DNA from: Rhizobium sp. Q54
GTDB taxonomy: Bacteria; Pseudomonadota; Alphaproteobacteria; Rickettsiales; UBA1997
NCBI GenBank assembly: GCA_945871805.1
Contig: CAMBXE010000010.1
Span: forward strand, 1-45,878
Direction: 5' to 3'
Length of the DNA stretch: 45,878 bases
The position numbers and the translations under genes are program-made. Each line of letters starts with the position of its first letter. Position 1 is the first letter of the stretch. Below the pieces are notes generated by a model, which had not been told where the DNA came from, searched no databases, and saw nothing but the letters and a program-made list of their open reading frames with translations. Positions 24,835 through 31,859 of this stretch are shown piece after piece.

Positions 24835-26692
24835 TCTTCATTTCAGCAACGCCCTCACCTTCAGCGGCAATTTTTGCTTCGTAGCTGCGAATGTAACAAA
24901 GCGCGTTTGGCTTGTCTTCGCAGTAGTAGATTGTGCCTTGCAACAAGTAGTTTTTTCCGGAAAGCATTTTGGGCAATTTCACTTCCTTTTCCTTCAGCGC
25001 ATTCCAATCAAAACTTGCGATTAGGTCGGCTTTAGCAGCGCCAGTCAGCTCAAGTAAATTAATGAAGCTCGGACCTTCTTCGTTAACTTTCCAACCGTCT
25101 TCTGGCTCAATTTTAAGCGGAATTTCTGCATTAAGTTTCACCGTTACTTTCTTAAGAGTTTTTAGATTCGGCAAATATTCCAAGAAGCCTTCTTTTGGCA
25201 ATTTTAGTGGCGGCATTACGTCCAAAATTTCTGCGTTTAAATTGCCGCGATTAATCGACAGGACGCGATTATTGTTGGAATCAACGAGGTAAAAGCGATC
25301 AAGGACGGCAACGATTCCTTCTGGTTCGTCGAGCTGAAGTTTGCTGCTAGTGAAGTCACGCAATTTCTTGCTGGCAAAATCAAATTTACGAATTTTGTGA
25401 TTGTAGCTGTCGACAATGTAGGCGCCGGTGTCGTCAACTAGAAGGCCCTGGGGATGCTGAAGCTTAGAATCTTTTTCAAGCAGAGTTTTTACTTCTCCTG
25501 CCTGATCAGCTACGCGAAGTGAAGAACTGAGAGCGTCAACAAAATAAAGCTTTCCACCAAAAGCTGAGAGGTCGGATGTTTGTGCAAGATTTGATGCTAA
25601 CGCGGAAACAGTGCGAGTCTTTAGGTTGTAGGTGAGGATTTGATTACTGCCCGCATTGGCAATCGCGATTGTGTTTTTATTTGGAAAAAATTCGAGGTCA
25701 CTTGGAGAGGAAAGATTGGCGTCTTTAGCTTCAGAAATTGAATCGATCACCTGACCTCTAACACCAGAGCCAACAAGGGTTTCTACGGTTTCTTCTTTAA
25801 AATTAATTACGCGTAGAGCGTTATTTCCGGAATCGGCAACGTAGAGATTTGCGCCGTCAAAAAGTAATCCGTGCGGATCGCTGAAGGCAGCAACTTCAAA
25901 AGTTCCGTCGATAAATCCATCTTTGCCAGAACCAATTTCGACAATGATGTCGCCGGTTAACGAGGTAACAACAATGCTATTTTGCGCACTGTTCGCAATG
26001 AAGAGAGCTGGAAGATGACGCGATTTGTAAGAAAAATTTGCCGTGTATTCGATCTTGGTTGGGAAGGTCAAAACATTACCAATCCTGTTGTAGCGCTCGA
26101 GCAATATTGGCAAAGGCTCGCGAGTGATTTTAGTTTGGTATTTTGTCAGCAGTTTTTTGACGTCGATTTTAATTTGCTCTAACTCATCTGGGCCGGAGTA
26201 AATTTTTTCCAAATTACCTTTTGGATTAATCAGCGCAAAACTCGGCCAGGTTTTAATTTTAAAGTCATTCCAAATTTTTAGCTGAGGATCGTTAACAACG
26301 GGAAAGTTAATGCCGTATTTGAGCACGGCCTTCTTAACTGCAGAGCTATTTGCGTCATTAACAAAACGTGCGGAATGCACGCCGATTACAACTAACTTAC
26401 TACCAAAACGTTCTTCGAACTTTTTAATTTCTGGCAAGGCTTGGATGCAACTAACGCAAGAATAAGTCCAAAAATCGAGGAGTATTACACGGTCTTTAAA
26501 ATCATCGAGCTCGAGTGGACGCGAAACATTGAACCATTCTTGATTCGGCTGAACAACCAACTTGGCAATGTCGGAATTTTTAAAATTTGTAAAAATAAAC
26601 AAACGCGAAAACAGCGTAAAAATAATCCACAAGACAACTAAGGCCGTAGCAATGAGGAGAAGGAGAGACTTATCTTTGTGACTTAGTTGCAT
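24803..26692 (-). CDS. Membrane-anchored thioredoxin-like / NHL-repeat protein
   Basis: A 629-residue protein with an N-terminal transmembrane helix (about residues 9-33), so the rest should face the periplasm. Residues about 45-190 form a TlpA/thioredoxin-like domain with the redox motif CVSC (Cys79, Cys82) in LDFWTYSCVSCIQALPE. Residues about 240-490 contain NHL/beta-propeller repeats, such as GLLFDGANLYVADSGNNALRV and GLLVDDTGAYIVDSYNHKI. A C-terminal beta-rich domain follows. The architecture matches bacterial relatives of NHLRC2. Likely role: a thiol-disulfide or redox-sensing scaffold (inference). Its 3' end overlaps rlmH by 32 nt on the opposite strand. Confidence 0.88.
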   Translation of the reverse strand: MQLSHKDKSLLLLIATALVVLWIIFTLFSRLFIFTNFKNSDIAKLVVQPNQEWFNVSRPLELDDFKDRVILLDFWTYSCVSCIQALPEIKKFEERFGSKLVVIGVHSARFVNDANSSAVKKAVLKYGINFPVVNDPQLKIWNDFKIKTWPSFALINPKGNLEKIYSGPDELEQIKIDVKKLLTKYQTKITREPLPILLERYNRIGNVLTFPTKIEYTANFSYKSRHLPALFIANSAQNSIVVTSLTGDIIVEIGSGKDGFIDGTFEVAAFSDPHGLLFDGANLYVADSGNNALRVINFKEETVETLVGSGVRGQVIDSISEAKDANLSSPSDLEFFPNKNTIAIANAGSNQILTYNLKTRTVSALASNLAQTSDLSAFGGKLYFVDALSSSLRVADQAGEVKTLLEKDSKLQHPQGLLVDDTGAYIVDSYNHKIRKFDFASKKLRDFTSSKLQLDEPEGIVAVLDRFYLVDSNNNRVLSINRGNLNAEILDVMPPLKLPKEGFLEYLPNLKTLKKVTVKLNAEIPLKIEPEDGWKVNEEGPSFINLLELTGAAKADLIASFDWNALKEKEVKLPKMLSGKNYLLQGTIYYCEDKPNALCYIRSYEAKIAAEGEGVAEMKITLGDKDAQK

Positions 26693-26756
26693 TTGGTAAA
26701 CTGTGAGGAGGGGCTTGCCCCGATTCTTCGTGTCGAAGGATGTATTTAAAACACTA

Positions 26757-26803
26757 AAGCGCCACCCTTCTCCTGAGTTTGTTAAAGGATTAGGGTGGCG
26801 CTT
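26757..26803 (-). terminator. Intrinsic terminator downstream of rpsU
   Basis: A 12-bp stem (AAGCGCCACCCT / AGGGTGGCGCTT) encloses a 23-nt AT-rich loop. On the minus strand it is followed by TTTAGTGTTTT, and on the plus strand by a T-run a few bases away. It ends the rpsU transcript and separates it from the thioredoxin-NHL gene. Confidence 0.8.
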
Positions 26804-26814
26804 GAAATCATTTT

Positions 26815-27012
26815 TTAGAAAACGATTTCACCATTTCTTGCCTTCTTTCTTCTGGCAACGCTTTCATCAACTCTTCTTTTGATTTTTTCTGAAGGTTTTT
26901 CGAAAGCTTTTCTTCTTCTGGCCTCTTTAACGACGCCTTCTCTTTGAGATTTTTTTCTAAAAGTGCGGATCGCCATTTCAAGATTTGACTTACCGTGAAC
27001 TGAAACTTCCAT
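26815..27012 (-). CDS. rpsU: Small ribosomal subunit protein bS21
   Basis: A 65-residue very basic protein of the 30S subunit that helps base-pairing of mRNA at the Shine-Dalgarno site. It contains the family pattern MAIRTFRKKSQREGVVKEARRRKAFEKPSEK in pieces: an early helix, the QREG turn, then the YEKPSEK-like FEKPSEK. The sequence CCCCCTTTT lies just upstream on the plus strand, i.e. AAAAGGGGG on the coding strand, a strong ribosome-binding site ending about 7 nt before the ATG. It follows hpf on the same strand with a 39-nt gap and ends at a clear terminator. Confidence 0.96.
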   Translation of the reverse strand: MEVSVHGKSNLEMAIRTFRKKSQREGVVKEARRRKAFEKPSEKIKRRVDESVARRKKARNGEIVF

Positions 27013-27051
27013 TTTAATTTACCCCCTTTTGGTCTGTGCTAAAATTAATTA

Positions 27052-27669
27052 TTAAACTTGCGGATCGATCCAAGAGATGTTGCCATCTTTTCTGTGATAA
27101 ACCACGTTAATGCGTCTACTCTTGCTGTTTATGAAGACTAGAGCTGGAAGGTTCGCCAGATCCATTTTCATAATTGCTTCATCAATCGAAAGCTCTTCGA
27201 TTTCAGTAGTTTTCTCAGCAACAATTTTGTGTGAATCATCAATTTTTTCTTCCACTTCTTCGCTTTCCATTTCGGCGAACACGTCATAATTGAGTGGAGG
27301 AAGTACATATTTCGTGGCATCAAGCGCTTTGTAATCTGGCTCAAGCGATTTTAACCCTCCGCCGTAACGACGATAATTTTTAATTTTACGTTTGTAGCGA
27401 CTCAGCTGTTTCGCTGAACGTTCGCAAGCTTCGTTGAAAGCTCCGTAAGCATCTCCGGCTTCACCGTCAGATTTTACCACGATTCCACCTTTAACGCCTT
27501 CATTTACGATCAAGGTTACTTTGAAGATGTGACCATCTTTGGCAAAATGCACTTCAGCACTTACTGCGTGATCAAAATATTTTTTGACCGCTTTTTCTAA
27601 ATTTTCTTGCACGTACTGAGTCAGTGATTGACCAACATCTGTATGTACTCCGATGACGCGTATTTGCAT
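27052..27669 (-). CDS. hpf: Ribosome hibernation promoting factor, long form
   Basis: Binds the 30S subunit in starved cells and pairs ribosomes into inactive 100S dimers. At 205 residues this is the long form. The N-terminal S30AE domain runs from MQIRVIGVHTDVGQSL to about residue 105 (YKRKIKNYRRY), and the C-terminal dimerisation domain contains SIDEAIMKMDLANLPALVF and ends with VVYHRKDGNISWIDPQV. It lies between acnA (7 nt away) and rpsU on the same strand, so it could be co-transcribed with both. In many alphaproteobacteria hpf sits near rpoN or ptsN instead. Confidence 0.95.
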   Translation of the reverse strand: MQIRVIGVHTDVGQSLTQYVQENLEKAVKKYFDHAVSAEVHFAKDGHIFKVTLIVNEGVKGGIVVKSDGEAGDAYGAFNEACERSAKQLSRYKRKIKNYRRYGGGLKSLEPDYKALDATKYVLPPLNYDVFAEMESEEVEEKIDDSHKIVAEKTTEIEELSIDEAIMKMDLANLPALVFINSKSRRINVVYHRKDGNISWIDPQV

Positions 27670-27676
27670 ATTTGAA

Positions 27677-30340
27677 TTAGTTTGAAATTTGATTGATTAC
27701 ATATTGAAGAATCCCGCCGCGCTTGAAGTATTCAACTTCATTACCGGTGTCAATTCCACAAATTAATGTAACTTCGCGCTTAGAACCATCAGGCTTGGTG
27801 ATGATGCAAACAATGTCTTGTTTCGGACGAATGCTAGAAGTGACTCCTAAGACATCAATCACTTCATCACCCGTCAAGCCAAGAGTCTTGCGGCTTTCTC
27901 CTGCTTTGAAGATTAAAGGCAAGACGCCCATTCCGATTAAATTCGAACGGTGAATTCTCTCGAAACTTTCTGCAACTACCGCTTTAACTCCAAGTAAGAA
28001 TGTACCTTTCGCCGCCCAATCACGAGAAGAGCCGGTGCCATATTCCTTACCCGCAAAAATCACCAAAGAAGTGTTTTTTTCTTTGAAGGAAATTGCTGCG
28101 TCGTAGATCGAAACTATTTCACCTTTAGAATCTTTAGTAAAACCACCCTCTTTAACTCCGCCGAGCATTTCATTCTTAATGCGAATATTGGCAAAAGTAC
28201 CGCGCATCATTACTTCGTGATTACCACGACGCGCACCGTAAGAATTGAAATCTTTTTTCTCGACCCCTTGCGCGCTCAAGTAAGCAGCGGCTGGAGAAGT
28301 AGCAGAAATATTTCCTGCCGGCGAAATGTGGTCTGTCGTAATTGAATCACCAAAAATTGCTAACACGCGTGCAGCCTTGATTTCAGTGGCGTTGTCACGA
28401 TTCAAATCGTCGAAGAAATTTGGTAAACGGATGTAAGTGCTTTTTTCATTCCAAGCGTAAGTGTCAGACTTCTCCACTTGAATGTGCTGCCAATCCTCTC
28501 CTCCATTGAATAAATCAGCATATTTTTTAGCGAAAGTTTCGCGATGCAGATGCTTTCTTTCGACTTCGTTAATTTCTTCTTTGCTCGGCCAAATGTCTTT
28601 CAAGAAAACTTTTGCGCCCTTCATGTCAGTGCCAATCGGATCTTGCGCGAGGTTGATTTTCAAAGTTCCAGCCAAAGCGTAAGCAACAACTAATGGTGGA
28701 GAAGCGAGGTAATTAGCTTTTACCAACGGATGTATGCGACCTTCAAAATTACGATTTCCCGAGAGAACAGCGCCAACCAAAAGATTTTTACCTTTAACAA
28801 TTTCTTCAATTTGCGGATGAAGCGGACCTGAATTACCAATGCAAGTCGTGCAGCCGTAACCAACTACGTTGAAGCCAAGTTGGTCGAGATAATTTTGCAA
28901 ACCTGACTCGGTCAAATATTCGCTAACCACTTGCGAGCCTGGCGCGAGCGAAGTTTTGACGTGACCTTTTACCTTCAGACCCCTTTCCACTGCCTTCTTC
29001 GCAAGCAGGCCTGCAGCCATCATCACCGAAGGATTTGAAGTATTTGTGCAAGAAGTAATTGCCGCAATTACCACGTCTCCGTCAGCTAAATCAGTATTTA
29101 GCTCGGGAATTAAAAATTTATTTTCGTGAATAGGTAAGCCGAGTTCTTTTTGAAAATCATCGTAAGACTTAGAAACATCTTCCAAAAATACTTTGTCTTG
29201 TGGACGTTTTGGCCCGGCTAAACTTGGACGAACGCTTGAAATATCTAGCTCGATCACTTCGCTAAATTCCGGAGAATAATTTTTGTGATCTTCAACAAAA
29301 ACGCCCTGCTCTTTTGCGTATTCTTGGGCGAGTGCAACAACTTCTTCTTTGCGGAAAGTAAGACGCATGTAATCGATCGCCGTGTCGTCGATCGGAAAGA
29401 GACCGCAAGTTGCACCGTATTCTGGCGCCATGTTGGCGATTGTCGCGCGATCAGCGAGAGAAAGAGTTGTTAGAGCTTCACCAAAAAATTCGACGAATTT
29501 TCCGACCACGCCTTTTTTGCGTAGAATTTGTGTGACAGTTAAAACCAAATCGGTCGCAGTTACGCTTGGCTGTAATTTTCCAGTAAGTTTGAAACCGACA
29601 ACCTTAGGAATAAGCATTGAAACTGGCTGGCCCAACATTGCCGCTTCTGCTTCAATTCCACCAACGCCCCAACCTAAAACGCCAAGACCGTTAATCATTG
29701 TGGTGTGGCTGTCTGTTCCAACAACTGTGTCGAAGTAAGCCGTGGATTCTTTTCTGTCGCCATTGCTCCAAACAACCTGCGCCAGATTTTCTAAATTCAC
29801 TTGGTGACAAATTCCCATTCCAGGCGGAACAGCGCGAAAATTATCGAAGGATTTTTGCGCCCATTTTAAAAATTCGTAACGCTCAAAATTTCTTTCAAAT
29901 TCGAGATCAACATTTTGCTTTAGAGAATTTTTGTCGCCGGAAAAATCGACCTGCACTGAGTGATCAATTACTAAATCAACTGCCACTAGGGGGTTAATTT
30001 TTTTTGGATCTTTTCCCATTTTTACCACCGCATCGCGCATCGCCGCTAGATCAACAATGGCAGGCACTCCGGTAAAATCTTGCATCAAAACTCGCGCTGG
30101 AGAAAAAGCGATTTCAATTCTTTTTTCTGGGTTTTTTACTGAATCAATAACTGCTAAAAGATGCTCTTCTCTAACCACTTCTCCGTCAAAATTTCTAACT
30201 AAATTCTCGAGTAAAATTTTTAAGCTGAAGGGCAATCTTGAAATATCGCGATTCAGTTTTTTTGCCGCTTGAGGCAAAGAGAAAAAATTAAATTTTCTAA
30301 CCGCAATGTCGATTACGGAAGTCTCAATGAAGTTAGGCAT
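27677..30340 (-). CDS. acnA: Aconitate hydratase A
   Basis: TCA-cycle enzyme converting citrate to isocitrate with a [4Fe-4S] cluster. From ATG 30340 the protein is 887 residues, the normal AcnA/IRP-type length, beginning MPNFIETSVIDIAV. Cluster ligands are in ITSCTNTSNPSVM (one Cys) and GYGCTTCIGNSGPL (two Cys). TDSHTTMINGLGVLGWGVGG and the C-terminal swivel-domain segments AGKEYGTGSSRDWAAKG are intact. The longer frame to 30394 overlaps the Tim44-like gene and is not family-like. The start lies one base after the stop of the Tim44-like gene, suggesting coupling. It could be post-transcriptionally regulated by apo-enzyme, as known for aconitases, but no iron-responsive element is evident. 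Confidence 0.97.
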   Translation of the reverse strand: MPNFIETSVIDIAVRKFNFFSLPQAAKKLNRDISRLPFSLKILLENLVRNFDGEVVREEHLLAVIDSVKNPEKRIEIAFSPARVLMQDFTGVPAIVDLAAMRDAVVKMGKDPKKINPLVAVDLVIDHSVQVDFSGDKNSLKQNVDLEFERNFERYEFLKWAQKSFDNFRAVPPGMGICHQVNLENLAQVVWSNGDRKESTAYFDTVVGTDSHTTMINGLGVLGWGVGGIEAEAAMLGQPVSMLIPKVVGFKLTGKLQPSVTATDLVLTVTQILRKKGVVGKFVEFFGEALTTLSLADRATIANMAPEYGATCGLFPIDDTAIDYMRLTFRKEEVVALAQEYAKEQGVFVEDHKNYSPEFSEVIELDISSVRPSLAGPKRPQDKVFLEDVSKSYDDFQKELGLPIHENKFLIPELNTDLADGDVVIAAITSCTNTSNPSVMMAAGLLAKKAVERGLKVKGHVKTSLAPGSQVVSEYLTESGLQNYLDQLGFNVVGYGCTTCIGNSGPLHPQIEEIVKGKNLLVGAVLSGNRNFEGRIHPLVKANYLASPPLVVAYALAGTLKINLAQDPIGTDMKGAKVFLKDIWPSKEEINEVERKHLHRETFAKKYADLFNGGEDWQHIQVEKSDTYAWNEKSTYIRLPNFFDDLNRDNATEIKAARVLAIFGDSITTDHISPAGNISATSPAAAYLSAQGVEKKDFNSYGARRGNHEVMMRGTFANIRIKNEMLGGVKEGGFTKDSKGEIVSIYDAAISFKEKNTSLVIFAGKEYGTGSSRDWAAKGTFLLGVKAVVAESFERIHRSNLIGMGVLPLIFKAGESRKTLGLTGDEVIDVLGVTSSIRPKQDIVCIITKPDGSKREVTLICGIDTGNEVEYFKRGGILQYVINQISN

Positions 30341-30341
30341 T

Positions 30342-31037
30342 TTAGTTGGAGTTAGTTGCGGAGATAATCCAGTTAGGATTGGAAGAAGTGACATCGCGTT
30401 TGAATGTCCAAATATCAGTTACCTCGCTAATTTCATCTTTTCTACCAACGACTGTATTCCCGTCTTTATCAGTAATGTAGTTGATCTGTTTTGAGACAAA
30501 CTTAACCACAATCGAAGCTGTATTTTCCAGCATCACCGCCGAAAGAATTTTTGTTTCTTTGATTGAAATTAGATTAGTCGTAATTGTTTTTTCCTCCGCT
30601 TTGCGCTGATTAATTACCGCTTCAAATCCAGTAAAAATATTTTCAGCTAGTAAGAATTTTAATGTCGGTGAATCCGCGCCAGCGAAAGCTTTGAGCACCA
30701 TCTCAAAAGCATATTTTGCTCCGAAAATAAAAAATTCTGCAGTGATGTTACAGCACTGTAAAATTGGAATGAGATTTTGTTTTATAGTGCCGTCAAGTTC
30801 GGCTAAAATTTTTTCTTCTTCTTTATTTTCTACTGAAGTTGAACTCGCACCGACAACTTTTTCATTAACAACTTTTTCCTGCTGTTTTACTTGGGCGATG
30901 ATTTGCTCCTGCACTGCACGCATCTGCGTTAATCTTTCTTCAATTTGTTTTTTTTCTTCTTCGTCAATCTTCCCAAACTGCTTGCTGAGTTTAAAAAAAA
31001 TAAAAAAAGCCAAAGCGGCGAAGAAGATAGTGACCAT
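30342..31037 (-). CDS. Tim44/TimA-like membrane adaptor protein
   Basis: A protein of about 231 residues with an N-terminal membrane helix (VTIFFAALAFFIFFKL), a charged coiled-coil-like region (KIDEEEKKQIEERLTQMRA...), and a C-terminal Tim44-like domain (FIFGAKYAFEMVLKAFAGAD ... DIWTFKRDVTSSNPNWIISA). This matches the bacterial TimA proteins, homologues of the mitochondrial import component Tim44, found in alphaproteobacteria; their bacterial role is not settled. I use ATG 31037; the longer frame runs into the tRNA-His gene. It is transcribed just after tRNA-His and just before acnA, with one base between its stop and the acnA start. Confidence 0.85.
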   Translation of the reverse strand: MVTIFFAALAFFIFFKLSKQFGKIDEEEKKQIEERLTQMRAVQEQIIAQVKQQEKVVNEKVVGASSTSVENKEEEKILAELDGTIKQNLIPILQCCNITAEFFIFGAKYAFEMVLKAFAGADSPTLKFLLAENIFTGFEAVINQRKAEEKTITTNLISIKETKILSAVMLENTASIVVKFVSKQINYITDKDGNTVVGRKDEISEVTDIWTFKRDVTSSNPNWIISATNSN

Positions 31038-31081
31038 GAATTTATAATAACTGTGATGTCTCTCGGCCGAAACCGAGAGAC

Positions 31082-31159
31082 TGGGGCAAGCGACGGGGAT
31101 CGAACCCGCGACCTCCAGAACCACAACCTGGCGCTCTAACCAACTGAGCTACGCCTGCC
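31082..31159 (-). tRNA. tRNA-His (GTG anticodon)
   Basis: A full cloverleaf on the minus strand. The acceptor stem GCAGGCG/CGCTTGC has an extra encoded G at position -1 (31159) opposite C73, the hallmark of tRNA-His. The D-arm is TAGCTCAGTTGGTTAGAGC, the anticodon loop TTGTGGT within stem CCAGG/TCTGG, and the T-arm GCGGGTTCGATCCCCGT. The 3' CCA is encoded (31082-31084). A terminator-like hairpin lies just upstream at 31173-31200. Confidence 0.97.
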
Positions 31160-31172
31160 AAAAGATTTGCAA

Positions 31173-31200
31173 CAAAAAACCCCTCGAAAGACCGAGGAGT
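31173..31200 (-). terminator. Intrinsic terminator-like hairpin upstream of tRNA-His
   Basis: On the minus strand CCTCG-GTCTTT-CGAGG is followed by GGTTTTTT. It would stop transcription arriving from the carB side before tRNA-His, insulating the tRNA unit. Confidence 0.65.
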
Positions 31201-31296
31201 TGATTCGCGAGGAAATTATTTTTGTATCTCACTTTGTCAAGGAGTGTGCTTGATGTAATTCGGGAATCTCGCTTGTCGCCCTCGCACTCAATACTA

Positions 31297-31320
31297 TCAC
31301 CCGCACTTGTTGTTGGGTTC
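31297..31320 (-). repeat. Degenerate copy of the CCCCGC-AACAAGT palindrome
   Basis: TCACCCGCACTTGTTGTTGGG is a damaged, inverted copy of the palindrome seen at 31399, 35169, 35398 and 36634. One arm has lost part of its GC run. Confidence 0.6.
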
Positions 31321-31398
31321 ATTTAGTTGCAAGCATTCCGTTAAATCCAGATCTGGGTTAAGATAAAAGGCTAAATTAAGTAATCGTAACTTCTGCAT

Positions 31399-31424
31399 GG
31401 ACCCCGCAACAAGTGCGGGGTGAC
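31399..31424 (+). repeat. GC-rich palindromic repeat (ACCCCGCAACAAGTGCGGGGT)
   Basis: GGACCCCGCAACAAGTGCGG followed by GGTGAC forms a hairpin of 7-8 bp with a short loop. The same element occurs at 35169, 35398 (inverted) and 36634 (one arm variant). A tandem array starts at its right-hand end. Confidence 0.85.
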
Positions 31425-31595
31425 ACACTGAAGAGGGATGTGTACGAGGGACACACTGAAGAGGGATGTGTACGAGGGACACACTGAAGAGGGATGTGTG
31501 CGGGGCGACACACTGAAGAGGGATGTGTGCGGGGCGACACACGCTCAAGAAGGATGTGCGGAGTGACACGCTCAAGAGAGATGTGTGCGTGGTGG
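31423..31595. repeat. Minisatellite, six 28-30 bp units
   Basis: Six head-to-tail units begin at 31423, 31451, 31479, 31508, 31537 and 31566. The first four are nearly identical (ACACACTGAAGAGGGATGTG followed by TACGAGGG or TGCGGGGCG); the last two are diverged. The array begins at the right edge of a palindromic repeat, whose GGGGTGACAC end is echoed in each unit as GGGGCGACAC. The minus strand stays open across it, but the protein would be repeat-derived; I do not call a gene. Confidence 0.9.
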
Positions 31596-31602
31596 TGAAT
31601 TT

Positions 31603-31783
31603 AACCCAGATCCGTCATTAGAATTACGCCATTATCTCTACTAACCCTTAATTCTATTAGCCTCGTTCTCTGCTCCTCTCCGTCAGCGTATGCATGCTAC
31701 GCTTCCGGTGCGGTGCTCGCCCGAGACTAATAGAATTAAGGGTTAGCGAGATACTGTCGCAATTCTAATGACGGATCTGGGTT
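31603..31783. repeat. 181-bp inverted-repeat (MITE-like) hairpin element
   Basis: Two arms of about 63 bp face each other: left 31603-31667, right 31720-31783. They share the dispersed repeat AACCCAGATCCGTCATTAG, a TATCTC block, and CTAACCCTTAATTCTATTAG. The centre holds AGCGTA-TGCATGC-TACGCT, so nearly the whole element folds into one long hairpin. No ORF or transposase is inside. Single-arm relatives occur at 4813 and 11410. It sits in the gene-free stretch 31160-31859 between tRNA-His and carB; the rest of that stretch holds the terminator, palindromes and minisatellite listed separately. Confidence 0.85.
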
Positions 31784-31859
31784 TAAGATTTGGTGCTTGT
31801 GGTGACAATATTAAAAAGGGCGCGCGTGGTGACGCATTAAAAAGAAGAGTTGGGCAATC

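Noticed and set aside
30341-30394. Earlier start of acnA
   Set aside because: It overlaps the Tim44-like coding end and adds non-conserved residues; ATG 30340 fits the family.
31038-31124. Earlier start of the Tim44-like gene
   Set aside because: It would translate the tRNA-His gene; ATG 31037 directly precedes the membrane helix.
31330-31360. Further copy of the AACCCAGATC repeat
   Set aside because: Only about 10-12 bases match (CTTAACCCAGATC on the minus strand); the rest of the repeat is missing, so it may be chance.
31297-31575. Minus-strand ORF of about 92 codons
   Set aside because: Its sequence is the translated tandem array (repeated HIPLQCV-type units), with no independent coding evidence.
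31423-31595. Possible CRISPR array
   Set aside because: Units are directly adjacent with no variable spacers, and there are no cas genes; it is a minisatellite.
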